This document shows positions 25,108 to 33,434 of a stretch of DNA of 64,000 nt, piece after piece. Within the stretch, counting starts at the first letter, position 1. Each line of letters opens with the position of its first letter. The translations under genes were made by a program, and so were the position numbers. Below the pieces are notes generated by a model. The model did not search any database. It saw only the letters and a list, made by a program, of their open reading frames with translations, and was not told the origin of the DNA. Source of the stretch: Chryseobacterium sp. (lineage in GTDB: Bacteria; Bacteroidota; Bacteroidia; Flavobacteriales; Weeksellaceae); contig JAPUEB010000024.1 of the NCBI GenBank assembly GCA_027492795.1, forward strand, positions 186,001 to 250,000, written 5' to 3'.

Positions 25108-25521
25108 ATGGAACCTATCACAATTAAAGTAACAATACTGAAGCCTTTGGCGAAAGCTTGGGATTATTTTAACAATCCGAAACACATCGTAAAATGGAAT
25201 TTTCCTACCACAAATTGGCATTGCCCAAAAGCGGAAAATGATTTTCGCGAAGGTGGCAGATTCGACTACCGTTTGGAGTATAAAGACAAAAGTTTTGGCT
25301 ACAATTTTTCCGGTTATATTGATGAAATAAAGGTTCACGACTATATTAAGAGTCATTTGGATGATGGCAGAAAAGTGGAGGTGCATTTCAAAAAAATAGA
25401 TGATAATGCTACAGAAATCATTCAGATTTTCGAGCCGGAAGTGCAAAACGGCAGAGAAATGCAGCGGATTGGTTGGTATGCCATTTTAGATCGCTTTCAT
25501 AAATATGTAGAAAAAAATTGA
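25108..25521 (+). CDS. SRPBCC/AHSA1-like protein, tandem paralogue
   Basis: 137 residues; over half of positions agree with the protein at 24632 by eye. Same fold and the same conserved LKPLAKAWDYFNNPKHIVKWNF and REMQRIGWYAIL. Followed 18 bases later by the DUF1801 gene, with which it is likely co-transcribed. Confidence 0.85.
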   Translation: MEPITIKVTILKPLAKAWDYFNNPKHIVKWNFPTTNWHCPKAENDFREGGRFDYRLEYKDKSFGYNFSGYIDEIKVHDYIKSHLDDGRKVEVHFKKIDDNATEIIQIFEPEVQNGREMQRIGWYAILDRFHKYVEKN

Positions 25522-25539
25522 TAAAAAACATTGTTTTAA

Positions 25540-25911
25540 ATGAATGATGTAACGCAGTATATCGAACAATTTCCTGAAGAAATTCAGGAAATTTTAGGTA
25601 AAATCCGGAGCGTAATTTTGGTTGAGGTTCCTGAGGCAACAGAAAAAATCGCTTATGGAATTCCGGCATATTATCTTCAGGGAAAACCTTTGGTTTACTT
25701 TGCAGGTTACAAAAATCACATTGGATTTTACGCCACACCAAACGGACACGAGGAATTTGCTAAGGAATTTTCAAAATACAAACAGGGAAAAGGTTCGGTG
25801 CAATTTCCAATCAAGCAAGAAATTCCTTACGAATTGATTCTAAAAGTCGTAAAATTTCGCCGAGAAACAATATCAAACAATATCAAACAAACTCAAACAA
25901 CTTCAAACTAA
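25540..25911 (+). CDS. DUF1801 (YdhG-like) protein
   Basis: 123 residues. PEEIQEILGKIRSVILVEVPEATEKIAYGIPAYYLQGKPLVYFAGYKNHIGFY is the DUF1801 core, and GKGSVQFP is its second motif. Related proteins are called iron chaperone-like (frataxin fold) but evidence is thin. The last dozen residues, NNIKQTQTTSN, are encoded by caatatcaaacaatatcaaa repeats, so the tail is repeat-derived. Four bases separate it from the next gene. Confidence 0.85.
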   Translation: MNDVTQYIEQFPEEIQEILGKIRSVILVEVPEATEKIAYGIPAYYLQGKPLVYFAGYKNHIGFYATPNGHEEFAKEFSKYKQGKGSVQFPIKQEIPYELILKVVKFRRETISNNIKQTQTTSN

Positions 25912-25912
25912 C
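25866..25912. repeat. Tandem TCAAACAA repeat forming the end of a gene
   Basis: Four to five units of (t/c)tcaaacaa. The same unit is seen at 10206-10236. Translated as the tail of the DUF1801 protein. Confidence 0.8.
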
Positions 25913-25915
25913 TTT

Positions 25916-26782
25916 ATGAACAACGATATTTTCCCTTGCCTTTGGTTCAACCAAAATGAAAAAGAGGCCGCCGATTTCTATGTAGAAACGTTTGGCGGAA
26001 AAATTACGGTGGACACACCAATGGTCATCAATCTCGACCTTTTCGGACAAAGAATGATGCTTTTGAACGGAGGTCCGGCTTTTGAAAAAAATGCTTCAAT
26101 TTCCTTCATGGTAATGTGCGAAACGGTGGAAGAAGTAGAAAAATACTGGAACAATCTTTCCAAAGGAGGAATTGTTTTGATGGAGCTCGGCGAATATCCT
26201 TGGAGCAAAAAATATGGTTGGGTTCGCGATAAATTTGGTGTCACTTGGCAAGTGTATTTGGGCGAAAATCAAGGCGATCAGAAGATTATTCCAACCCTGA
26301 TGTTTATTCATAACAACAACGGAAAGGCGATGGAAGCGATGGAGTTTTACACAAATATTTTTCCAAATTCAAAAATCGGAAGCGTTTTGAAATATGGAGA
26401 AGGCGTAGGAAATGAAACCCACGAAGTTCCAGGAAACGTGCAGCACGCTCATTTTGTGATAGATAATTATGATTTTTTCTGCATGGACAATTCTTACGAT
26501 CACCAATTTAATTTCTCGGAAGGGATTTCCATCGTTGTGATGACCGATAATCAAACGCAAACCGATCATTTATGGAATTCGCTCACTTCCGATGGCGGCG
26601 AAGAATCGATGTGTGGTTGGCTGAAAGACAAATACGGAGTAAGTTGGCAAATTACCCCAAAAAGATTATTGGAATTAATGAATAATTTTGATGGAACCGA
26701 CCGTTCACAAAAGGTTTTTCAGGCGATGATGACCATGAAAAAAATTGTAATTGCCGATTTAGAAACCGCCTACAATTCCTAA
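25916..26782 (+). CDS. Two-domain PhnB-like VOC protein
   Basis: 288 residues made of two PhnB/3-demethylubiquinone-methyltransferase-like VOC domains: NDIFPCLWFNQNEKEAADFY (about 1-125) and KIIPTLMFIHNNNGKAMEAMEFY (about 130-270). Each ends in the family's GVxWQVxP/GVSWQITP motif. The enzymatic role is unknown despite the historic name. Follows the DUF1801 gene by 4 bases. Confidence 0.88.
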   Translation: MNNDIFPCLWFNQNEKEAADFYVETFGGKITVDTPMVINLDLFGQRMMLLNGGPAFEKNASISFMVMCETVEEVEKYWNNLSKGGIVLMELGEYPWSKKYGWVRDKFGVTWQVYLGENQGDQKIIPTLMFIHNNNGKAMEAMEFYTNIFPNSKIGSVLKYGEGVGNETHEVPGNVQHAHFVIDNYDFFCMDNSYDHQFNFSEGISIVVMTDNQTQTDHLWNSLTSDGGEESMCGWLKDKYGVSWQITPKRLLELMNNFDGTDRSQKVFQAMMTMKKIVIADLETAYNS

Positions 26783-26800
26783 CTTCAAGTTTTTTAAGCA

Positions 26801-26849
26801 GGTAATCTCCTAATTTTTTAATCTCTTAATCCCTTAATCCCCTAATTTT
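26801..26849. repeat. Tandem TTAATCCC/TAATCTCC repeat
   Basis: Six loosely conserved 7-9-base units just before the ATG of the next SRPBCC gene. Their reverse complement matches the sequence that encodes the SpeB C-terminal tail (11545-11567). Confidence 0.8.
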
Positions 26850-26850
26850 C

Positions 26851-27261
26851 ATGAATCTTCTAGAATTTCAAACAGAAATCAACGCAGCTCCCGAAAAAGT
26901 TTGGGAAACCCTTTTTAGTGAAGAAACTTATCCTAAATGGACTTCTGGACACCGTTTCGAGGGAAATTGGGAGCAGGGAACTATCATCAAATTTTTCGAT
27001 AAAGAAAATAATGGGATGTACGATGAAGTGCTTGCAAATATTCCAAATAAGGAAATGACTCTGAAGCATTTGGGATGGATTTATGATGGCGAATTGAGTC
27101 CGCAAAATTGGGAAAATTTGACGGTTTCCTACTTTTTGGAACCTACTGAAAATGGCACATTTTTGAAATCGAAAGTAAATACCTTGGATGAATTTGTAGA
27201 TTTTTACAAGAGTTATTTCCCGAGTATTTTTCAAAAAATTAAAGAAATATCAGAAAAATAA
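26851..27261 (+). CDS. SRPBCC-family protein
   Basis: 136 residues. FQTEINAAPEKVWETLFSEETYPKWTSG is a standard SRPBCC opening; YFPSIFQKIKEIS the closing helix. It resembles the protein at 40739 more than its neighbours do. Ligand and role unknown. Confidence 0.82.
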   Translation: MNLLEFQTEINAAPEKVWETLFSEETYPKWTSGHRFEGNWEQGTIIKFFDKENNGMYDEVLANIPNKEMTLKHLGWIYDGELSPQNWENLTVSYFLEPTENGTFLKSKVNTLDEFVDFYKSYFPSIFQKIKEISEK

Positions 27262-27398
27262 AAAATTTACAAATAACTTTTTTTAGGGAGTTTTATCCGT
27301 TTTAGTAGCAAATAGTTTTAAAAAACACGATATTTGCACCGTCCGTATTTTCAAGAATAATTACGATAAAATGGACATCTTAATCTGAATTTTTTAGA

Positions 27399-29801
27399 AT
27401 GAAAATCTCAAACAACTGGCTCAAAGAATACATCAAAACCGACCTCAAAACCGAAAAAACAGCAGAAATTCTTACCGACATTGGCTTGGAAGTAGAAGGC
27501 GTTGAAAAGTTTGAAAGTATAAAAGGCTCTTTAGAAGGCATTATTGTGGGTAAAGTTTTAACCTGCGAAAAACATCCAAATGCCGATAAACTGAGCAAAA
27601 CCACAGTAGATGTAGGCAACCGAAAAACTCTTGAAATCGTTTGTGGCGCTCCCAATGTTGCAGCCGGACAAACAGTTCCCGTAGCTTTAATTGGTACAAA
27701 AATTTATGCAAAAGACGGTAGTTTTTTTGAAATAAAAGAAGCCAAAATTCGTGGAGAAAAATCGCAGGGAATGATTTGCGCCGAAGATGAATTGGGCCTA
27801 AGCGACGACCACGGCGGAATTATGGTTTTGGACGAAGCAAAGTTTGAAGTAGGAAAACCTTTTGCCAATTATTTTGAAATTGCAAACGATGAAGTTTTTG
27901 AAATCGGGCTTACTCCAAACCGAACCGATGCGATGTCGCATTACGGTGTAGCTCTGGATTTGAACGCATTTTTGTCATCAAATAATTTTAAATCAGAATT
28001 TGAAAAAATTGCTTCTGTAAAACTTGAAACCGAAGGCGAAAACGATTTTGAACTTGAAGTGGAGGACGAAAATCTTTGTCCGAGATATATTGGTGCCGTT
28101 ATCGAAAATGTAAAAGTTGAGGCATCTCCAGATTGGCTTCAGAACCGTTTAAAAGCTATTGGAATTGGACCAATCAACAATGTAGTTGATGTTACAAATT
28201 ATGTTCTTCACGGTCTTGGACAGCCGCTTCATGCTTTTGATGCCGATAAAATTACCAATAAAAAAGTTAAAATCGGAGTTAACGAAGAAGGAACACAATT
28301 TACAACTTTAGACGGCGCTGTAAGAACTTTGAACGGCACCGAAATCATGATAAAAGACTACGCAGATAAACCGATGTGTATTGCAGGAGTTTTTGGCGGC
28401 GAAAATTCGGGAGTTTCAGAAAATACAAAAAATATCTTTTTAGAAAGTGCCTATTTCAACCCAGTTGCAGTAAGAAAAGCCGCTAAATTTCATGGTTTAA
28501 GTACGGATGCATCCTTCCGTTTTGAACGCGGAGTTGATCCCAATAATGTAAAAACTGCGATTACTCATGCTATAAAAATGATTGAAGAAATTGCTGGTGG
28601 AAAGCTGAAAGGCGAGCTTTTGGAATTTTATCCAAAGAAAATTGAAGACCATTACATTATTTTAAGATTTTCTAAAATTGAACAGATTCTTGGGATGAAA
28701 ATCCATCGTGAAAAGATAAAAGAAATCTTAAAATCTTTGGAAATAACTGTATTAAACGAAATTACGAACGGTTTTGAAATTTCCGTTCCGGCTTACAGAG
28801 CTGATGTTACCAGAGAAATCGACGTAATTGAAGAAATTTTGAGAATTTATGGCTACAACAAAATTGATTCTCCACAAAAAATTTCGTTTACTCCTGTAAG
28901 ATTAAGCCTTAATGACCAAGATGAGTTGGAAAATAACTGGGCTGCAACACTTCAAAGCAATGGTTTTAATGAGGTGATGAATAATTCGCTTACTTCGGTA
29001 AAAGATGAAAATAACGCCGTAAAATTGCTAAATCCTTTAAGCAACGACCTCGCGCACATGAGAAAATCGCTTTTGGAAGGACTTTTGGAAAATGCTGCCT
29101 ATAACATCAACCGAAAATCGGAAGATTTGAAGTTTTTTGAACTCGGAAAAATTTATCATAAAAGAGATAAGTACGAAGAGCGAAAACAAATCGCATTATT
29201 GGTTACGGGTAGAGAAAAAGAAGAAAACTGGTTGATGCCAAAATCTGCGACAGATTTCTATTATTTAAAGGGTTATGTGAACTTGCTTTTGCAAAAATTG
29301 GGCATCGAAATTCAGGAAAAATCGCTGGAAGACAATCGTTTTTCGGACGCTTTGGAATTATCATCCGGTGGAAAAATACTGGCAAGATTAGGAAAGGTTT
29401 CAAATCATTTATTAAAAGATTTCGATATTGACCAAGCTTGTTTTTATGCGGAAATTGAGTTGGAAACGGCACAGGTACTTCGCAAAAAAGACAACCTGAA
29501 ATTTGTAGATATTCCGAAATTTAATAAAATAAGGAGAGATTTGGCGTTACTTTTGGATAAGAGCGTAACGTATGCGGAACTGTATGAAACAGCAAAGAAA
29601 AATCCTTCAAAATTTTTGAAAAATATTAATCTTTTTGATGTTTACGAAGGTAAAAATCTTCCCGAAGGCAAAAAATCCTACGCAATGAGCTTTGAATTGC
29701 TGAACGAAGAAAAAACGCTGGAAGAAAAAGAAATCTCCGAAGTAATGAACTCGCTTATCAAATCTTTTGAAAAAGATTTCGGGGCAGAATTAAGGGGATA
29801 A
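27399..29801 (+). CDS. pheT: Phenylalanine-tRNA ligase beta subunit
   Basis: 800 residues, full length. Domains in order: OB-fold tRNA-binding domain (ISNNWLKEYIKTDL, GKVLTCEKHPNADKLS), B3/B4 editing domain (GLTPNRTDAMSHYGVALDLNAF; NNVVDVTNYVLHGLGQPLHAFD), B5 (EIAGGKLKGELLEF), the catalytic-like core and the C-terminal anticodon-binding B8 (PKFNKIRRDLALLLD). Pairs with PheS, which is not in the window. Preceded by 137 bases without a gene. Confidence 0.98.
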   Translation: MKISNNWLKEYIKTDLKTEKTAEILTDIGLEVEGVEKFESIKGSLEGIIVGKVLTCEKHPNADKLSKTTVDVGNRKTLEIVCGAPNVAAGQTVPVALIGTKIYAKDGSFFEIKEAKIRGEKSQGMICAEDELGLSDDHGGIMVLDEAKFEVGKPFANYFEIANDEVFEIGLTPNRTDAMSHYGVALDLNAFLSSNNFKSEFEKIASVKLETEGENDFELEVEDENLCPRYIGAVIENVKVEASPDWLQNRLKAIGIGPINNVVDVTNYVLHGLGQPLHAFDADKITNKKVKIGVNEEGTQFTTLDGAVRTLNGTEIMIKDYADKPMCIAGVFGGENSGVSENTKNIFLESAYFNPVAVRKAAKFHGLSTDASFRFERGVDPNNVKTAITHAIKMIEEIAGGKLKGELLEFYPKKIEDHYIILRFSKIEQILGMKIHREKIKEILKSLEITVLNEITNGFEISVPAYRADVTREIDVIEEILRIYGYNKIDSPQKISFTPVRLSLNDQDELENNWAATLQSNGFNEVMNNSLTSVKDENNAVKLLNPLSNDLAHMRKSLLEGLLENAAYNINRKSEDLKFFELGKIYHKRDKYEERKQIALLVTGREKEENWLMPKSATDFYYLKGYVNLLLQKLGIEIQEKSLEDNRFSDALELSSGGKILARLGKVSNHLLKDFDIDQACFYAEIELETAQVLRKKDNLKFVDIPKFNKIRRDLALLLDKSVTYAELYETAKKNPSKFLKNINLFDVYEGKNLPEGKKSYAMSFELLNEEKTLEEKEISEVMNSLIKSFEKDFGAELRG

Positions 29802-29822
29802 TTTTTCTGGCAAAAATACGGG

Positions 29823-29846
29823 GCGCTTCAGATGAGGCGCTTTTTT
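29823..29846 (+). terminator. Terminator after pheT
   Basis: gcgcttcagatgaggcgc with a 6-pair stem and a TTTTTT run. Confidence 0.7.
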
Positions 29847-29890
29847 GTAAAATAAACCTGCGTAAAAAACGTTCTACAACATATAATAGT

Positions 29891-29898
29891 TAAATTTG
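29891..29898 (+). promoter_or_regulatory. Candidate -7 box of the META gene (TAAATTTG)
   Basis: TAnnTTTG, 18 bases before the ATG. No -33 TTTG at the usual spacing. Confidence 0.4.
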
Positions 29899-29915
29899 AA
29901 AGAATAAAAAGTTTT

Positions 29916-30317
29916 ATGAAAAAGTATATAATGGCAGCAATGGTTTCTGCAACCATGGTATCTTGCGGAACTGTTACAAAAACCGTAAATACAAGTAATC
30001 AGCCTTCTTTGGAAAACACAAAATGGCAACTTGCAGATCATGTGAAAGGAAAAATACCGACTTTAACGGTGGAAGGTGGAAAACTGAACGGAAATGCAGG
30101 TTGTAATAATTATTTTGGAGAAATTAATCTGGATGCAAATACTGGTAGTTTTTCCGCAAAGAATATTGGCTCTACAAAGATGATCTGCGATAATATGGCA
30201 ACGGAAACCAACTTTTTGGGGATGGTTCCGAAGGCAAATAAATATAGGGTTGCCGGAAGTAGTTTGGAGCTTTATCAGGATAATTTACTTCTGCTGAAAT
30301 TCAATAAAATGCAATAA
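29916..30317 (+). CDS. META-domain lipoprotein (HslJ-like)
   Basis: 133 residues. SPII signal with Cys17 (TMVSCGTV), then a META domain: LENTKWQLADH, GGKLNGNAGCNNYFGEI and the IGSTKMICDNMATETNFLGMV helix. E. coli HslJ, the best known relative, is linked to novobiocin resistance and heat shock; the role here is unknown. Own promoter and a shared terminator. Confidence 0.9.
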   Translation: MKKYIMAAMVSATMVSCGTVTKTVNTSNQPSLENTKWQLADHVKGKIPTLTVEGGKLNGNAGCNNYFGEINLDANTGSFSAKNIGSTKMICDNMATETNFLGMVPKANKYRVAGSSLELYQDNLLLLKFNKMQ

Positions 30318-30347
30318 AAAAAAGGACTCGAAAAAGAGTCCTTTTTT
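30316..30347. terminator. Bidirectional terminator
   Basis: aaaaaggactcgaaaaagag followed by tccttttttag: an 11-base stem flanked by A and T runs, between convergent genes whose stop codons it nearly touches. Confidence 0.85.
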
Positions 30348-30786
30348 AGTATTGGTAAGTGATTGGTTGGCTGTAATTTTCCACTTTTATCTGTACCGAA
30401 TTTTGTCCTGAAACTTGTAAACCCGAAACATCAAAACTTCGCTCTTTTTGAAAAACTGCAAGACATAGTTCTTGATTGGTAAGTACGAACTTTACTTTTT
30501 TGGTCACAGGATATGTAGAATAATCTGTAGCACCATCGGAAACTAATTTTACAGTCCAAGTGGAACCGTCGCAGCCGCTAGAAGCGTATTTTATTTTCAA
30601 GCAATTGCCGTTGATTTGCAAATTCTGAAATACTCCTTGCGCACTATTTGTGTTTGCAAATTCTTGGGCGTTTATTACAGTTGATTGTTCGCAATTATTG
30701 GCGATTTTCTCTGGCTGTCTTTCGGTTTCTGTGGTACAGCTCAACGTGAAAAATGCCAAAAAAAGCGACAAAAAAATATTTTTCAT
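30346..30786 (-). CDS. Lipoprotein, unknown function
   Basis: 146 residues. SPII signal with Cys17 (FFTLSCTT). The remainder has a pair of cysteines (NNCEQ, NGNCLKIKYASSGCDGSTW) and a beta-rich pattern; IKYASSGCDG hints at a small beta-sandwich. No family assigned. Thirteen bases after the acidic small protein gene, so in one operon. Confidence 0.7.
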   Translation of the reverse strand: MKNIFLSLFLAFFTLSCTTETERQPEKIANNCEQSTVINAQEFANTNSAQGVFQNLQINGNCLKIKYASSGCDGSTWTVKLVSDGATDYSTYPVTKKVKFVLTNQELCLAVFQKERSFDVSGLQVSGQNSVQIKVENYSQPITYQY

Positions 30787-30799
30787 CGCTTTGTTTTTT

Positions 30800-31042
30800 T
30801 TATTCTTCGTCTTCTTCTTCGTCGTATTTCGCCAGTTCCTCGTCGCACCATTTAAATGCTTGTTCCACTACTTTTGTAGCTTCATCAGCCATGGTTTCTT
30901 CGTCGTCGCCTTCCAAATCATCCAGCCATTCTACTTCTTCCTCTTCTACATTCAGAATAAATCTTGGATATTCGCAATGTACTACAAAAAGATCTTCCGG
31001 CATATCGGAATTATCTGCTAATAAAAACTTTGGTAATTTCAT
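30800..31042 (-). CDS. Small acidic protein, unknown function
   Basis: 80 residues from the ATG at 31042; earlier in-frame sequence overlaps the promoter. Very acidic, with long Glu/Asp runs (VEEEEVEWLDDLEGDDEE and a DEEEDEE tail). The start KLPKFLLADNSDMPEDLFVVHCEYPRFIL looks like a folded strand-helix unit. No recognised domain. Promoter box at 31067-31074. Confidence 0.75.
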   Translation of the reverse strand: MKLPKFLLADNSDMPEDLFVVHCEYPRFILNVEEEEVEWLDDLEGDDEETMADEATKVVEQAFKWCDEELAKYDEEEDEE

Positions 31043-31066
31043 TTTGTTAATGTTTTTTATACTTCT

Positions 31067-31074
31067 CAAAGATA
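31067..31074 (-). promoter_or_regulatory. Candidate -7 box (TATCTTTG, minus strand)
   Basis: TAnnTTTG, 24 bases upstream of the small acidic protein's start; it lies just inside the 5' flank next to the 3' end of the glycosyltransferase-like gene. Confidence 0.5.
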
Positions 31075-31080
31075 ATAAAA

Positions 31081-32406
31081 TTATTGAAATTTATTCTCGT
31101 CAATTTTAATTTTCGTCAAAACTTTGTACATTGTTAAAACTCTTTTCTTTAAAGTGTCTTCCGCTTTATTGGTGGTATCCAAATTAGCATTTACCGTGCT
31201 TATGAGTTCTGCAACCTGAATTTCCTTTAAATTTTTCTCGTCTTTAATATAAAAATCAAGTCTTCCGTTCATTAAATTTTCATTTTTTAGGTAATGCTGT
31301 ACTTTTTTACGGTTTTCAATATAATTTCCTCTGGAAAGCCATGTAAAAGCTAGCCCAACCGAAATACTTGCCAGTGGAATTACATACGTGAGTCTCCCAA
31401 AAAACTGATAAATCTTCTTGAAATATACTAACCATATAGGAAAAGTAAATGGCGATAGCAAGCGATAATCGAGCTGATCAATAGAATAAAAATATTGTAT
31501 AAAAAAAGAACAGAAAATACCCGTAATTCCTAATATCATTAAAAATTTTTCAGTTTCGGATAATCCAGATTTCAAAAAAATAAATATCATAAGTGCAATG
31601 TTTGCCGCTCCCAATCCGTAAACACCAACATTTATAAAGCCACCTTCGGGATTTGCCATATGTATAAAAGGGTTGAATGCAGTGGCTAAACCTTTCAACA
31701 ATTCTAAAAGTAACTGCGATGTCGGTTTAAGACCTATTTCCAGAAAGTTATCTACATAATGTTTATTAAAGGTGTCTATAAACAAAAACTTATAAAAAAT
31801 AATGAAAGTAAAACCTATGACAGCTGCCGAAATAAAGTTTTTTGAATATTTGGCTTTTAAATTAATTATGGCAAACAAAAATATACCGCCCATGAAAAAT
31901 AACGCATTATAACGAATGTTGAATAGCAAAATTAATGATGCGCTCAAAATTAGGGTAGCTTTTAGACCAGTGATTTCTCCAATAATTATCTGCCTTGCAA
32001 CAAAAATCATCCAAAAAACAAATGGCAAAATAAGCGCCTCACTTATGGTGTACGAAAAAATGGAGATAAAGCTGAAAAGTGCTCCCACAAAAATTGTTTC
32101 TCTGTAATAAAACTTTTTTTTCCATGCGAAAAATATAATGAAGAGATAGGCGAAAATTCCTAATATCTTACTGCTCCAAAATTCATCAAAACCGAAAAGC
32201 GTAAAAAATTTAATACTGATAGGATATCCTAATGGAGTAGTAGTATTATCAACCACCGGAAAAACATTTGCACCTCTAAAAAACCTTATGGAATCGGGAC
32301 TTACCCTTCCTTTTTCGTTCATCAAAAAACGAAGAATGGTCATTACTATTGTAGCAATGACCAATATGATTTGGAATAATTGTTCCTGTTTTTTTCTCAT
32401 GTTCAT
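31081..32406 (-). CDS. Polytopic membrane protein, GT-C glycosyltransferase-like
   Basis: 441 residues with about ten hydrophobic segments in the first 345 residues and a polar, helical C-terminal 90. An early periplasmic loop with RVSPDSIRFFRGAN and PLGYPISIKFFTLFG resembles the first loop of GT-C type (mannosyl/arabinosyl) transferases, in which an acidic residue is catalytic; Asp at about 39 is a candidate. Donor and acceptor unknown. The palindrome at 32409-32443 lies between it and hbd. Confidence 0.65.
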   Translation of the reverse strand: MNMRKKQEQLFQIILVIATIVMTILRFLMNEKGRVSPDSIRFFRGANVFPVVDNTTTPLGYPISIKFFTLFGFDEFWSSKILGIFAYLFIIFFAWKKKFYYRETIFVGALFSFISIFSYTISEALILPFVFWMIFVARQIIIGEITGLKATLILSASLILLFNIRYNALFFMGGIFLFAIINLKAKYSKNFISAAVIGFTFIIFYKFLFIDTFNKHYVDNFLEIGLKPTSQLLLELLKGLATAFNPFIHMANPEGGFINVGVYGLGAANIALMIFIFLKSGLSETEKFLMILGITGIFCSFFIQYFYSIDQLDYRLLSPFTFPIWLVYFKKIYQFFGRLTYVIPLASISVGLAFTWLSRGNYIENRKKVQHYLKNENLMNGRLDFYIKDEKNLKEIQVAELISTVNANLDTTNKAEDTLKKRVLTMYKVLTKIKIDENKFQ

Positions 32407-32408
32407 TA

Positions 32409-32443
32409 GGAAACCTTATAGGTTTCGGAAACCTATAAGGTTT
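32409..32443. repeat. Palindrome AAACCTTATAGGTTT/AAACCTATAAGGTTT, copy 1
   Basis: 35-base palindrome with a three-base centre, built from the shorter palindrome aaaccttataggttt. An almost identical copy is at 48773-48805. Neither is next to a transposase in this window. Confidence 0.9.
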
Positions 32444-32449
32444 ACCGTG

Positions 32450-33343
32450 TTACTTCGCAAACATTTTCGCCACTTTTTCCGCTTTTTTACTCTCGGAATA
32501 ATCATAGAAACCTTCGCCGGATTTCACACCGAGTTTTCCAGCCATCACCATATTTACCAACAACGGATTTGGAGCATATTTCGGGTTTTTAAAACCATCA
32601 TACATCACATTCAAAATCGCCAGACAAACATCCAGTCCGATGAAATCTGCCAATTGAAGTGGTCCCATTGGATGCGCCATTCCGAGCTTCATTACGGTAT
32701 CGATTTCCTCAACTCCTGCAACGTTGTTGTATAAAGTTTCAATGGCTTCGTTAATCATCGGCATCAAAATTCTGTTGGCAACAAATCCAGGATAGTCGTT
32801 TACTTCAACCGGAACTTTTCCCAGTTTTTTCGACATTTCAAAAATTTCGTCGAATGTTTCTTTAGAAGTACTGTAACCTTTGATGATTTCTACCAGTTTC
32901 ATAATCGGAACCGGATTCATAAAGTGCATTCCGATTACTTTATCGGGGCGATTTGTTACCGAAGCGATTTTCGTGATGGAAATAGAGGAAGTGTTGGTTG
33001 CCAAAATGCAATTTTCCGGCGCTGCTTCATCCATATTTTTAAAAATTTTCAACTTCAAATCCAGATTTTCTGTGGCAGCTTCCACGATTAAATCGGCGGA
33101 TTTTACGGCTTCAGAAAGGTCTGTAAAAGTGGAGATATTTCCTAACGTTTCGGCTTTTTGTTCTTCGGTAAGGTTTCCTTTGGCAACGATTCTGTCCAGA
33201 TTTGTGGTGATGGTTTTCATTCCGCGATCAATGGCTTCCTGCGAAATATCTACCAAATTTACCTTAAAACCAGACTGTGCAAAAGTATGTGCAATTCCGT
33301 TTCCCATGGTTCCGGCTCCGATTACGACGATGTTTTTGTTCAT
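32450..33343 (-). CDS. 3-hydroxybutyryl-CoA dehydrogenase
   Basis: 297 residues. NAD(P)-dependent oxidation of 3-hydroxyacyl-CoA, in fatty acid/phenylacetate degradation or butanoate metabolism. Rossmann motif GAGTMGNGIA (9-18), catalytic His in GMHFMNPVPIMKLVE, and the C-terminal dimerisation domain with YPGFVANRILMPMINEA and GVKSGEGFYDY. It is the stand-alone form without a hydratase domain. Monocistronic. Confidence 0.94.
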   Translation of the reverse strand: MNKNIVVIGAGTMGNGIAHTFAQSGFKVNLVDISQEAIDRGMKTITTNLDRIVAKGNLTEEQKAETLGNISTFTDLSEAVKSADLIVEAATENLDLKLKIFKNMDEAAPENCILATNTSSISITKIASVTNRPDKVIGMHFMNPVPIMKLVEIIKGYSTSKETFDEIFEMSKKLGKVPVEVNDYPGFVANRILMPMINEAIETLYNNVAGVEEIDTVMKLGMAHPMGPLQLADFIGLDVCLAILNVMYDGFKNPKYAPNPLLVNMVMAGKLGVKSGEGFYDYSESKKAEKVAKMFAK

Positions 33344-33434
33344 AAGTTTTTAATTATTTAAGGTATTCACGAACCTTAGGTTTCATATTGTTAATTCAAA
33401 ATTTAAGATTCAAAATTTAAGGTTGATAAAAATA

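Noticed and set aside
30753-31109. Serine-rich 118-residue frame on the plus strand
   Set aside because: It is the antisense shadow of the Glu/Asp-rich small protein (gaa/gat codons read backwards as tcn).
32880-33353. 157-residue plus-strand frame
   Set aside because: Lies wholly over the hydroxybutyryl-CoA dehydrogenase gene on the other strand, which has complete family motifs.
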